A stretch of 64,000 nucleotides of DNA, taken from assembly GCA_947628135.1 (NCBI GenBank), contig CANQYT010000002.1:1-64000 (forward strand), read 5' to 3'. The translations under genes and the position numbers were made by a program. This stretch comes from an uncultured Clostridia bacterium (GTDB lineage: Bacteria > Bacillota > Clostridia > Christensenellales > CAG-314). Under the pieces are notes generated by a model. That model was given only the letters and a program-made list of their open reading frames with translations, had not been told where the DNA came from and made no database searches. Below, piece after piece: positions 29,361 through 38,655 of the stretch. The stretch's first letter is position 1. Every line of letters begins with the position of its first letter.

Positions 29361-29445
29361 GTAGGCTCTATGTCAAATGTCGGGGTAAATATTTTATAAA
29401 CAGTGGTGATTATTTATGCGCCCCAACATTTGCCATCAAGCCTAC
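29361..29445 (+). other. Long multi-helix hairpin immediately downstream of rplL
   Basis: Nested complementary arms GTAGGCT/AGCCTAC, CAAATGT/ACATTTG, GGGG/CCCC, TAAATA/TATTTA. Confidence 0.65.
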
Positions 29446-29519
29446 CGACCACACGTGCGGCGGTCGATTGCTTGCTACTGCGTAACGCTTGCGCAATCGA
29501 CGGTAAAATAGACAACATA

Positions 29520-29556
29520 TATGAAACCGACTCTCCCGTCTGAGGTCGGTTTCATT
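29520..29556. terminator. Strong (likely bidirectional) terminator
   Basis: ATGAAACCGAC-tctcccgtctgag-GTCGGTTTCAT followed by TTTATAT. Confidence 0.8.
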
Positions 29557-29569
29557 TTATATAATAAGC

Positions 29570-29736
29570 AACATTATCCTGTGCGCTACCGCGCCGCCGC
29601 AGTCGGACTTGGGAGTTGCGCAGGAGACCTGCGCGGTCGGATAGACCTTTCGCCGGGGTCTCCCCTACCCCCGGCATCCCCGGGGAGGACGCAAAGATTC
29701 GGTACACGCCCGAACTTTGCGGGGGTTTGGTTAAAA
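29570..29736 (+). ncRNA. Candidate structured ncRNA (unclassified)
   Basis: TATAAT at 29560-29565 then GC-rich segment with GCGCAGG-aga-CCTGCGC, CTCCCC/GGGGAG and CGCAAAGaTTCGG-tacacgc-CCGAACTTTGCG stems; no credible ORF. Confidence 0.35.
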
Positions 29737-29829
29737 CTTAGCGAATTTGTTTCTTTACCGACTTGTTTGCACTCTAATATTTATTATAGAACAGAAAAGT
29801 ATCAAACGAGTTTTTGCTCAATCAAACAA

Positions 29830-29863
29830 GAAAGAGGTTTGCCTGTTTACGGCAAGCCTCTTT
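29830..29863. terminator. Rho-independent terminator
   Basis: AGAGGTTTGCC-tgtttac-GGCAAGCCTCTTTT. Confidence 0.8.
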
Positions 29864-30103
29864 TGTGTTGCGGCAGACCGTGTTGCTGTTTTTGTTGCGG
29901 TAGATTTGCGAGCAATTTTTGCTCAATGAAAAGCAGAGTATTTGTTGCGAGTGCGCCGCCTTTTTTGCGCGCCGTTTTACGCCGCGGGAAATTTTTCATT
30001 GCGTAAGCGTTGCGAGATAAATGTGAAAAAACAGTGCGATCCGACAAAAACGTCGAACCGCCTTGTGTTGGGGCAAAGTAAGAGAATTATTTATCCGCGT
30101 ATT

Positions 30104-30787
30104 TTACTGATTGGGGTATTTGATGATGTTTCTCAACGCCCGTTCGTCCGCCTCGGGCAAAAGGGCGTGCAGATGTTGTACTATACGCTCAAAACTTTCG
30201 GCGGGGTCGCGCTTGTATGCGGCGGTGACGGCTTCGTAACCGAAACGGCGTTCGGGAGTGGAGTATTTCGCAACTCCCCAACCGTAGGTTTTGCCGTGCT
30301 TGTCCGTCAAATAAACAAAGTCGCTTGTGTCCACGTAAGTTTGCATCTGCAAGCGCGTAATCACCGTTTCGAAACCCGTGTTTCCGCCCTTGCGGTAGTT
30401 GCAGTTTGCTTTGAGCGTTTTGGAAAGCACCGCGCCCTCCTTTGAAATTGCGGTGAAAACTTCGCAATCTTTGTGCGGAGCGATACCTTCGTCCATACGG
30501 CTGTCGAAATCGTACCCGTCGCGGCGGTAGTTGGCGAAGTCGGCGAACCATTCGCGGCTGACGAAACCCGCCTTGTTGCGGAAAAACTTTCCGTAGAGAC
30601 AGCCGCTGCGTATCACAGGACCTTTCCATTCCCACGGACCGTCCGCCGTGTCGGAAAACCACAACTCGGACGGGCAGTTTTCTTCTATCGAAAAACCGTC
30701 TATTTCATTTGCGAAAAAGGGCAGAAAACCCATTTCGTTTACCGCTTGTGCAATAGCCTCGGGGCTGTCAAACGTGTATTTTTTCAT
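30104..30787 (-). CDS. AlkZ-related / conserved hypothetical protein
   Basis: Resembles NCBI AlkZ-related family: WEWKGPVIRSGCLYGKFFRNKAGFVSREWFADFANYRRDGYD..FE(T)VITRLQMQTYV. Confidence 0.6.
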   Translation of the reverse strand: MKKYTFDSPEAIAQAVNEMGFLPFFANEIDGFSIEENCPSELWFSDTADGPWEWKGPVIRSGCLYGKFFRNKAGFVSREWFADFANYRRDGYDFDSRMDEGIAPHKDCEVFTAISKEGAVLSKTLKANCNYRKGGNTGFETVITRLQMQTYVDTSDFVYLTDKHGKTYGWGVAKYSTPERRFGYEAVTAAYKRDPAESFERIVQHLHALLPEADERALRNIIKYPNQ

Positions 30788-30853
30788 ATATCTTTCGGTA
30801 GTTTGAGGAAAGCCGCAAAGCGTAAAACGTTTGGACTTTCGGCGTTGCGGAGA

Positions 30854-31339
30854 TTATTTCCCGTTGGAATAAACAACGTCCGTCACTTCGCCTACGTACA
30901 TAGTGTGGGGCGCTTCGCTTTGATAGTAGCGTTCCGCCGCAAATTGCGGAATGGCGTCAATATCCATATCCTGTCGGTAGATCTTGCGGCAAACGAGCGT
31001 TACGTACGCTTGTTCGAACGTCACTCCGTTTTGCAGAAAGCGCGGCGAAAGCCCGCTTTCTTTCACTTTGTCGCAATCTCTGCCCGATTTAGTACCCAGC
31101 AGTCCCAACGCTTTTTTGTATTTTTCGTCGTAAAAACTTACTGTAAAGTACTCGTTGCTTTCCAAAAATTCGTGCGTGTAGCGGCAAGGTTTGACGTATA
31201 CCGTAGCAACGGGTTTGCTCCACAGCGTGCCTACGCCTCCCCAGCCGATGGTCATCGTGTTGAAGCGTTTTTCGTCGCCTGCCGTCACCAACGCCCAATC
31301 CTTGTTGAAAATTTGCAGCATATTTTCATCTAATTTCAT
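30854..31339 (-). CDS. Flavin reductase-like FMN-binding protein
   Basis: FNTMTIGWGGVGTLWSKPVATVYVKPCRYTHEFLE. Confidence 0.85.
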   Translation of the reverse strand: MKLDENMLQIFNKDWALVTAGDEKRFNTMTIGWGGVGTLWSKPVATVYVKPCRYTHEFLESNEYFTVSFYDEKYKKALGLLGTKSGRDCDKVKESGLSPRFLQNGVTFEQAYVTLVCRKIYRQDMDIDAIPQFAAERYYQSEAPHTMYVGEVTDVVYSNGK

Positions 31340-31347
31340 ATTTCACC

Positions 31348-32577
31348 TCAAATTACGATCATACCGAGCAGTGCGCCCAATCCCCAACCCAACAAAGTGC
31401 CTATCGCCAGCCCGAACGTGCCGCAAATTACACCGGGTACTATCAGGTCGCGATCGCCGAAAGCGTTTGCTACCGGCGCGATAAAGGGCGGACCGTAAAT
31501 TCCCGCCACGCTTGTAATGAGTGCAGTACCTGCGTCTATGCGGAAAATTTTGCACAACATTAGGTGCAACAGTATCACTGCCATCTGCGAGCACGCAAAG
31601 AACGCCAACGTGGGCAGTATCGCGCGCACAAGTTGAGTAATATCAATGCTCATCGACAGTCCCAATGAAAAGATCAACACAAGATATTGACCTATTTGAT
31701 ACGACCCTTTTACGTTACGCACAGGTTTGAAAAGACTCAACACAATGCCGAGTATCGATACGGTCAAAATTATGTACAAACTGCCTTGCATATTGCCGTT
31801 GATGAGAATTTCCAAACAAACGCCCAAGCCGAGACACAGTACGGCAAGCACGATTACCAACGTCAATCTGACAATGGACTTTCTATCGCGCGGAATAGAC
31901 GCAAAGTTGTATTCTTCGGCGACATTACCGCATTGTGTGTATGCGCCGTCCTGTTGTTCGAGGGCGGGCTTTCTGTCGCCTTTGTCGGGTTTGTCACCCA
32001 AAAAACGTTTGTATATTGGTTTGATAACGGTCAGTATCAACAAAAAGTATATACCGCCCACAAAAAAGTCGGATATTTGCGCTGCCGCGATCACATCGGA
32101 TGAGGCATTGCCCAACAACGCTTTGGCAATGGCTATCATATTCGGCGTTCCGCCCGTGTACAGTCCCGTTGTCATACCGGACAACACGTTTGCGTTGGCA
32201 AGTCCCGCCGCACTTGCCGCAAAATACGACGCGACGGATACCGCCATTGCCGAAACTATTACCAAGACAAAGGATATTACGGTGTTTTTTGCCAGATAGC
32301 GCACACTGCCGATATCGAATGTAAACAAGATCAAGGGGATCGCTATCGCCACAAAAACGCTGCTCAACGTTTCCGTCAGCCCCCTGTCGTAGGGAATGGG
32401 TATCACCGAAACGATTATTCCCAACGCATAGCACAGCGCGATAGCTCCGATAAATCCCAAAAATTTAACTTTTTTTACCAACCAAAGGATAAACGCCGGC
32501 ATCGTCAGCATAAAAATCACTGCCAAAACGGTACATATCGTTTGCCATAGAGAACTTGCCGCTAATAATAAAATCAT
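31348..32577 (-). CDS. DUF819 family membrane protein
   Basis: Multi-TM; TTGLYTGGTPNMIAIAKAL motif typical of DUF819. Confidence 0.85.
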   Translation of the reverse strand: MILLLAASSLWQTICTVLAVIFMLTMPAFILWLVKKVKFLGFIGAIALCYALGIIVSVIPIPYDRGLTETLSSVFVAIAIPLILFTFDIGSVRYLAKNTVISFVLVIVSAMAVSVASYFAASAAGLANANVLSGMTTGLYTGGTPNMIAIAKALLGNASSDVIAAAQISDFFVGGIYFLLILTVIKPIYKRFLGDKPDKGDRKPALEQQDGAYTQCGNVAEEYNFASIPRDRKSIVRLTLVIVLAVLCLGLGVCLEILINGNMQGSLYIILTVSILGIVLSLFKPVRNVKGSYQIGQYLVLIFSLGLSMSIDITQLVRAILPTLAFFACSQMAVILLHLMLCKIFRIDAGTALITSVAGIYGPPFIAPVANAFGDRDLIVPGVICGTFGLAIGTLLGWGLGALLGMIVI

Positions 32578-32578
32578 A

Positions 32579-33679
32579 TCAAATTTCCTTGTAATACAGC
32601 CGATATCTGCGAGCCAACGTGCCTCCGACGCTTTGTACGACGTTGTTGCTCGGGGCGTTGTTCTCCATAATCGTGCCCGCTTCCAACCGAGTAATTCCGT
32701 TGGCTTGAATTGCGTCCCACAATTTGCAGTACATAGACATCAACATACCCGTATTTTGATATTTCGGCACTACATACTGCAACATTGCGCGCAAACCGTG
32801 AATTTTTTTGCGGTTTCGCAAAAATATATGCAAGCCACGCAGATCCAAACGTCCGTGCATTTTCGCAAACAATTCAAAGTAATCGGGCAGAGCCATCAAT
32901 ATTCCGAGAGGCATATTGTTGCTGTTGTCGCGGGCTATCAGAATATAGTCTTTGTTCAGGTATCTTTTCCAGTCCTTGACAATGGCGTTGAGCGCGTCCA
33001 AGGAGGGCGCGTCTTGGTAGATGATTTCGTTGGTGGCAATTTGCATTACGCTGTGGAAGTCATCTATGTCGCGGTCGATGTGTTTCCAATCAACGGTATC
33101 TATTCGGTAGTTGTGTCTTTTACGCGAAAATTCGTCTACACGCTTTGCGCGTTGATACTCGTTGTTTTGCAAATCGATTTTGTACTGCAATGCGTCCGTT
33201 TGTTTTTTCAGACCGAAGTTGGTAAACAAATCGTCGTAGTAGGGCTTGTTGTAGGATGTAAACACAAGCGGCGGCGCGTCAAAACCCTCTACCAAAATGC
33301 CGCGACGGTTGTCGGGATCGTAGGGAAAATAACTGCCCGATATGCACTCCGCGCCCATTTGCCGCAATATTTCCACGGCGGCACTGAGCAATTCGTTGCA
33401 CACGTCGTAATCGTACACACACTCAAACATACTGAAAAATCCGCATTTATCTGTGTGCAGTTGTTTGTTTTTGTCTACGGTGAGTAAAATTCTTGCTTGT
33501 ACGACGTTCATGTCGGTATATAGCAGCCCAACGTAGTTTTTCTGCTTGAACAGCAATTTGTCCAGCGTCTTGGTCAAGTCCCTTTTCATATAGGGCACAT
33601 AGTTTTTGTCTGCCTCGTACAAAACGTCCGGAAAGTTTACAAATTCGCGCAGATTCCTTTTGTTTACCGTTTCTATCAT
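32579..33679 (-). CDS. GNAT-like acyltransferase family protein
   Basis: EFVNFPDVLYEADKNYVPYM start and GNAT-like C-terminal segment (AMLQYVVPKYQNTGMLMSMYCKLWDAIQANGITRLEAGTIMENN). Confidence 0.65.
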   Translation of the reverse strand: MIETVNKRNLREFVNFPDVLYEADKNYVPYMKRDLTKTLDKLLFKQKNYVGLLYTDMNVVQARILLTVDKNKQLHTDKCGFFSMFECVYDYDVCNELLSAAVEILRQMGAECISGSYFPYDPDNRRGILVEGFDAPPLVFTSYNKPYYDDLFTNFGLKKQTDALQYKIDLQNNEYQRAKRVDEFSRKRHNYRIDTVDWKHIDRDIDDFHSVMQIATNEIIYQDAPSLDALNAIVKDWKRYLNKDYILIARDNSNNMPLGILMALPDYFELFAKMHGRLDLRGLHIFLRNRKKIHGLRAMLQYVVPKYQNTGMLMSMYCKLWDAIQANGITRLEAGTIMENNAPSNNVVQSVGGTLARRYRLYYKEI

Positions 33680-33691
33680 ACCAAACGCCTT

Positions 33692-34129
33692 TTATACTAC
33701 CGACACGTTTATCGTAACGGAAATCTCCGCGTACAGTTTTACGGTGGCGGTGTAGTTGCCCGTTGCGCGTATGGGTTCTTTCAGCAGTACCTGTTTTTTG
33801 TCCACAGGGTAGCCGTTTTTCGTAAGTTCGTCGGCTATTTCCTTGTTGGTAACGCTGCCGTACATCTTGCCTTGACTGCCCGTTGCGGCAACGATCTTCA
33901 CCGTTTGTCCTTTCAGACGCGCGGCGTCCTCCTGCGCCTTTTGACGCTCGGCGGCTTTTTGTTTCTCCACGGCTTTTTTGTGTATTTCGGCGGAGTTGAT
34001 TTTGTCGGCGGTGGCAATTACGCCCAAGCCGCGTTTCAACAGGAAATTGTTTGCGTATCCGTCGGATACGTTGATTATGTCTCCCTTTTTACCTTGACCT
34101 TTTACGTCTGCGAGCAGTAGTACTTTCAT
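33692..34129 (-). CDS. rplI: 50S ribosomal protein L9
   Basis: MKVLLLADVKGQGKKGDIINVSDGYANNFLLKRGLGVIAT. Confidence 0.95.
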   Translation of the reverse strand: MKVLLLADVKGQGKKGDIINVSDGYANNFLLKRGLGVIATADKINSAEIHKKAVEKQKAAERQKAQEDAARLKGQTVKIVAATGSQGKMYGSVTNKEIADELTKNGYPVDKKQVLLKEPIRATGNYTATVKLYAEISVTINVSVV

Positions 34130-34368
34130 CTTGCGGTGCGCCGTCTCGGCGACGGCAATTCTCCTTGTGAAAATTTCCAACGGCGCGCCTTTTGCAAACC
34201 GCTTTCGCGATGGTGCGCTGCGTGTTGCCAAGCGCCTTTTGCGCGGCGTTCCGTTACGATTCAGTATAACACAAAACCGAAGGTCAAGTCAACAGCAATT
34301 TGAGAGAGTTGCGTTTCTGCGGTATCGTTCGGCTCGCAATTGTGCAAACTTAGCGCAGGAGGTGAATT

Positions 34369-34518
34369 ATGAAAAACCAACAAACCATTATGTGCGACGT
34401 TTGCGCGTGCAGGTATCACGACGGTGTACAAAGTTGCTGTAAACTTTCTCAGATAACCGTTACCCCCTGCGAAGACTGCGAAACGGCTCACTACTGCGGC
34501 AATTACGAACACAAGTAA
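34369..34518 (+). CDS. DUF1540 domain-containing small Cys-rich protein
   Basis: AGGAGG SD; MKNQQTIMCDVCACRYHDGVQSCCKLSQITVTPCEDCETAHYCGNYEHK*; absent from supplied ORF list. Confidence 0.75.
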   Translation: MKNQQTIMCDVCACRYHDGVQSCCKLSQITVTPCEDCETAHYCGNYEHK

Positions 34519-34623
34519 TTCCGCACCCCGAATTTCGGGGTACATAATGTCATTTGCTTGACACAAATTGCCGCAAAAGTTAAAATACTGTTGTAAGAAT
34601 TTCCAAGGAAAGCGAGGCAATTT

Positions 34624-35577
34624 ATGCTCAATCAAGTACACGGAGCGATCAAAGTTTTTGCCGGCAACAGCAGTCGGACCTTGGCTAAACAAATCTGTCA
34701 GCAGTTGGATCTGGAATTGGGCAAAGTGGACGTCGGAAAGTTCTCCGACGGCGAAACCAGCGTCAATATCAAAGAGTCCGTCCGCGGCTGCGACGTGTTC
34801 GTGGTGCAGTCCACAAATACGCCCGTCAACGACAATCTGATGGAACTTCTGCTGATGTGCGACGCTTGCAAGCGCGCCTCGGCAGGGCGGATAACAGCCG
34901 TTATGCCCTATTTCGGCTATGCCCGACAGGACCGTCAGGCGCACGCCCGCGATCCCATTTCCGCAAAGGTGGTCGCGGACATAATACAAACCGCCGGCGC
35001 AAACCGAGTGCTTACGATGGATCTGCACAGCAGTCAGGTACAGGGATTCTTCAACATACCCGTAGACAACTTGCTCGGTATGCCCGTGCTGACAAAATAC
35101 ATCAAGAGGCACGGCGTTCCCGACGATCTTACGATAGTAAGCCCCGATACGGGCAGCGTGGTGCGCAGCCGCGCAATGGCTTCGAAGTTCGACGCGCCGC
35201 TTGCCATCATCGACAAACGCCGTCCGCGCGCCAACGTAATGGAAGTGATGAACGTCATCGGCGACGTAAAAGGGCGCACTTGCTTGATGTTGGACGATAT
35301 GATAGACACAGGCGGAACGATTTGTCAAGGCGCGCAGGCGCTTGCGGAACACGGCGCAAAGGAAGTAATTGCCTGTTGCACTCACCCCGTGCTTTCCGGT
35401 CCGGCAATCGAACGTCTGCAAAACAGCGCTCTCAGCAAGGTGATAGTTCTCGACACGATAGAACTTCCCCCCGAAAAGCGCATAGACAAGATAGAAATAG
35501 TGTCCATCGCCGACATTTTCGCCGAAGCGATAGAGCGCGTTTACACCGATTTGCCTATGTCTCAACTGTTTGAATAA
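34624..35577 (+). CDS. prs: Ribose-phosphate pyrophosphokinase
   Basis: IKVFAGNSSRTLAKQI; YFGYARQDRQ; LMLDDMIDTGGTICQGAQAL. Confidence 0.97.
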   Translation: MLNQVHGAIKVFAGNSSRTLAKQICQQLDLELGKVDVGKFSDGETSVNIKESVRGCDVFVVQSTNTPVNDNLMELLLMCDACKRASAGRITAVMPYFGYARQDRQAHARDPISAKVVADIIQTAGANRVLTMDLHSSQVQGFFNIPVDNLLGMPVLTKYIKRHGVPDDLTIVSPDTGSVVRSRAMASKFDAPLAIIDKRRPRANVMEVMNVIGDVKGRTCLMLDDMIDTGGTICQGAQALAEHGAKEVIACCTHPVLSGPAIERLQNSALSKVIVLDTIELPPEKRIDKIEIVSIADIFAEAIERVYTDLPMSQLFE

Positions 35578-35714
35578 TCGCACGCGCAGTTTTGCGTTTA
35601 CCGATTTCCCGCAAGGAGATCGGTTTTTTTTGTTTTTCGACATTTGTTTTCCGATTATTTTCGCAGGGCGGTATTCGCCGCGTTTTTGCCGTCAACACTT
35701 TTTGCGGAGAGACT

Positions 35715-36173
35715 ATGAAAAGATTTACCGTCGCATTTGTTTTGACAGCGATCCTCGCGGGAAGTATGGCGTTTTTTATGCCGAAAAATTTCGCGCGTGT
35801 CGCTTCGCGTTTCCCCGACGCGGAGGCGTGCGTGTACTGCCGACAGACCTCTTTGCCCTTTTCGCAGGGCGGCTTGGGAAAAACGGTTTTCTGTTCGGCA
35901 AAAGACTTGCCGCGCGTACTTGCGCAGTGCGGCGGTGTGGACGGCGTAAGCGTGACGTTTGAGGGTTCGCAACAAGACGTGCGCGCAGTTATTTACAAAT
36001 TTGCGCTTGCAAACGTGTCTGTGCTGCGGTTGGAAGATTTGACGGTGGTGTGCGGTTTTTCGCCGCGGATATGCGGCGGAGTGGTCGTGGACGGTAAAAC
36101 TGTCAATTTGCAGATAGCATTCCGAAGCGGCAGAGTGACCGTCGGCAGTCCGCTCATTCTCGGCAGTTACTGA
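35715..36173 (+). CDS. Hypothetical secreted protein (possible YwmB/TATA-box-like family)
   Basis: Signal peptide MKRFTVAFVLTAILAGSMAFFMP; C-terminal VNLQIAFRSGRVTVGSPLILGSY. Confidence 0.4.
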   Translation: MKRFTVAFVLTAILAGSMAFFMPKNFARVASRFPDAEACVYCRQTSLPFSQGGLGKTVFCSAKDLPRVLAQCGGVDGVSVTFEGSQQDVRAVIYKFALANVSVLRLEDLTVVCGFSPRICGGVVVDGKTVNLQIAFRSGRVTVGSPLILGSY

Positions 36174-36309
36174 AAAAAATAGCGCAAAAAACGCGATTGG
36201 GGTGAGAATTTCCGCAAATAGACGTTGAAGTTTGCGGCAAAAAACAAAATACGTATAAACTTTCCGCTAATAGGTAAAACTCACATCAAACAAATTTCGG
36301 AGGCAAACA

Positions 36310-36990
36310 ATGAACAGTAACACTACCAAACAACCAAACAAGTTTACAAGATTTCTGCGCAACAATGCCGCGCTCTTGTTGCTTATCTTTTGCGTGCTGG
36401 CAATCACGGCGGTCGTGCTTGCGGTCACGCTCACGCGCGATACGGCGGTCATTCCCGACGACCCCGTAGTGGGCAATCCCGACGATCCCAATTCGGGCAG
36501 TCCGAGCGACAATCCCCCTACGCCCTCCACGCAGAAGATAGACGTGTATTTTTCCTCGCCCCTCGATTACACCGACGTCGGGCTTGAATACACCGACGGC
36601 GAAGAAACGCTTTTCGTGTGGAAAGAGACCCTGCAAGAGTGGAGTACTCACTACGGCGTAGACTTGCACGCGGCGGAGGGAACAGCCGTCAAGGCGATGT
36701 ACGACGGAACGGTGATAAAAGCGTCCTCCACGTTCGGCAACGGCTACTTTGTGACGATAGACCACGGCGACGGAGTGATTGCAACTTACGCGTCCTTAAA
36801 GGATACGGAAGTCAAGGCGGGCGACGCGGTGAAGAAAGGCGACGTTCTCGGGTACGTAAGTACCACCGCGGAAAACGAGTTCAAGGAAGGCGCTCACCTT
36901 CACCTCGAAATGACGCTCAACGGCGAGGCGGTAGACCCGATGCCCTACGTCAAGGGAGAAGTGTACCGCACGGTGGAAGTGACGGCGTAG
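36310..36990 (+). CDS. M23 family metallopeptidase, SpoIIQ-like
   Basis: N-terminal TM; LHAAEGTAVKAMYDGTV...HGDGVIATYASLKDTEVKAGDAVKKGDVLGYVSTTAENEFKEGAHLHLEMTLNGEAVDP. Confidence 0.85.
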   Translation: MNSNTTKQPNKFTRFLRNNAALLLLIFCVLAITAVVLAVTLTRDTAVIPDDPVVGNPDDPNSGSPSDNPPTPSTQKIDVYFSSPLDYTDVGLEYTDGEETLFVWKETLQEWSTHYGVDLHAAEGTAVKAMYDGTVIKASSTFGNGYFVTIDHGDGVIATYASLKDTEVKAGDAVKKGDVLGYVSTTAENEFKEGAHLHLEMTLNGEAVDPMPYVKGEVYRTVEVTA

Positions 36991-37027
36991 TCGCGTAAAA
37001 AGCGCCAACGGCAAGCGGATTCGGAAA

Positions 37028-37056
37028 CGAGTCCGCTTTTTTTTGCGCAGTAGACA
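37028..37056 (+). terminator. Rho-independent terminator
   Basis: AAGCGGATTCG-gaaa-CGAGTCCGCTTTTTTTT (coordinates approximate, within ~15 nt). Confidence 0.6.
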
Positions 37057-37120
37057 AAAATTTGTCAACTCCTACAAAACCTTGCACAAATTACCCTTTC
37101 GTCGATGTTACAATCGGGCT

Positions 37121-37906
37121 ATGAACGTCTACGCGGAATACGTTGTGTTGGACAATCTTGCGTTGGATACGCTGTTGCTGTGGGGCGCAGCCGTCACCTT
37201 GCGGCTACCTTTCAAAAAGTGGCGCATATTCCTCGGCGGAGTTGTGGGCGCGGGGTGCGCCGTGGCAAGCGTGTACGTGTTCGGCGTGTGGCTGTACCTG
37301 CTCAAAGCGGCTTGTCTTGCGGCAATGTGCATAACGGCGGTAGGCTTCGGAAAAAAACTTTTTTGGTATATTTTGCTTACCGTGGCATATACATTTGTTG
37401 CGGGCGGCGCAATTGTGGGGATGTTCAACCTGTTCAACGTAAGTTACCTTGACGCAAACGGACGGTTTTACACGATGAACGTACCGTTGTTCGTCTATGT
37501 GCTGGCTCTCACATCGGCGGCGTTTCTGTGTTACAGCATTGCCGTCTACGTCAAGCAAACGAAGAAAATCGCGCCCCATATAGTAAAAATCACCGTGAAA
37601 CTCAACAAAGATTACCAATTGACGGGTTTCTGCGACAGCGGCAACACGCTTGTTTACGACGGCGCGCCCGTGTGCTTTGTAACCAAGCGGTTCGGCGGTT
37701 TTGCCGACTACTTTGCGCAGCAATTGCTGCTCGACAAATGCGTAAAAGTGCCCGTTTCCACGGTGGCGGGGACAACGGCGGTGCAGGCTGTCGCGGCTCA
37801 CATAGAGGCGTGCGGCAAGCAAATGAAAGTGTGGCTTGCTCTTCCCGCCGAAAAATGTCACACTTTCTACAACGTGTTGCTTTCAAACGAATTTTGCGGA
37901 GGCTGA
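37121..37906 (+). CDS. spoIIGA: Sigma-E processing peptidase SpoIIGA
   Basis: Five N-terminal TMs; FCDSGNTLVYDGAPV (DSGN aspartic protease motif); directly upstream of sigE. Confidence 0.9.
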   Translation: MNVYAEYVVLDNLALDTLLLWGAAVTLRLPFKKWRIFLGGVVGAGCAVASVYVFGVWLYLLKAACLAAMCITAVGFGKKLFWYILLTVAYTFVAGGAIVGMFNLFNVSYLDANGRFYTMNVPLFVYVLALTSAAFLCYSIAVYVKQTKKIAPHIVKITVKLNKDYQLTGFCDSGNTLVYDGAPVCFVTKRFGGFADYFAQQLLLDKCVKVPVSTVAGTTAVQAVAAHIEACGKQMKVWLALPAEKCHTFYNVLLSNEFCGG

Positions 37907-37907
37907 T

Positions 37908-38612
37908 ATGAAACTGTTGCAATTACTTTCCAAATTGTTGTCTCAACTGTCGCTGTCGGACAAGGCGGTGCACTATCTGTGCGGCAACGAGGCTTTGCCA
38001 CACCCGCTTTCCCCCGACGAGGAAAACGAACTGCTGGACAGAATTGCCCTCGGCGACAACGAGGCAAAGGACAAATTGGTGGAACACAACCTGCGCCTGG
38101 TGGTGTTCCTCGCCAAAAAATTCGAAAGCAGCGGGCTGGATATGGAAGATCTTGTGTCCGTCGGCACAATTGGGCTCATCAAGGCGATAAACAGTTTCAA
38201 GCGGGACAAGCAAATCAAACTTGCCACCTACGCCAGCCGTTGCATAGAAAACGAAATTTTGATGTATCTGCGCAAACTGTCCAAACGCAAAACGGAAGTA
38301 AGCCTAGACGAGCCGCTCAACGTGGACGGCGAGGGCAACGAACTGCTGCTTGCGGACATTCTCGGCACGGACGGCGACGCGATATACACCCACGTGGAAA
38401 ATCAGGTGGAGCGCCAACTGTTGGAAGAGGGGCTGTCTCGGTTGAGCAAGCGCGAGCAACAGATAATAGAAATGCGCTTCGGGCTGGACGGCGAGGACGA
38501 GCGCACGCAAAAAGAAGTCGCGGACAAACTCGGCATCTCGCAAAGTTACATTTCCCGTCTGGAAAAAAAGATAATCTCCCGCCTCAAACGGGAGATAGGC
38601 AAATTGGTGTAA
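37908..38612 (+). CDS. sigE: RNA polymerase sporulation sigma factor SigE
   Basis: Pro-sequence then GNEALPHPLSPDEENELLDRIALGDNEAKDKLVEHNLRLVVFLAKKFE..DLVSVGTIGLIKAINSF. Confidence 0.93.
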   Translation: MKLLQLLSKLLSQLSLSDKAVHYLCGNEALPHPLSPDEENELLDRIALGDNEAKDKLVEHNLRLVVFLAKKFESSGLDMEDLVSVGTIGLIKAINSFKRDKQIKLATYASRCIENEILMYLRKLSKRKTEVSLDEPLNVDGEGNELLLADILGTDGDAIYTHVENQVERQLLEEGLSRLSKREQQIIEMRFGLDGEDERTQKEVADKLGISQSYISRLEKKIISRLKREIGKLV

Positions 38613-38614
38613 AA

Positions 38615-38655
38615 ATATCCGTTCGTCGCTAATTGACGAACGGATAGATTTTTTT
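38615..38655. terminator. Bidirectional terminator
   Basis: TATCCGTTCGTC-gctaatt-GACGAACGGATA followed by GATTTTTTT. Confidence 0.85.

Noticed and set aside
29521-30006. 161-aa ORF after rplL
   Set aside because: Begins inside a terminator hairpin, no SD, spans two terminators; sequence better explained as structured noncoding DNA.
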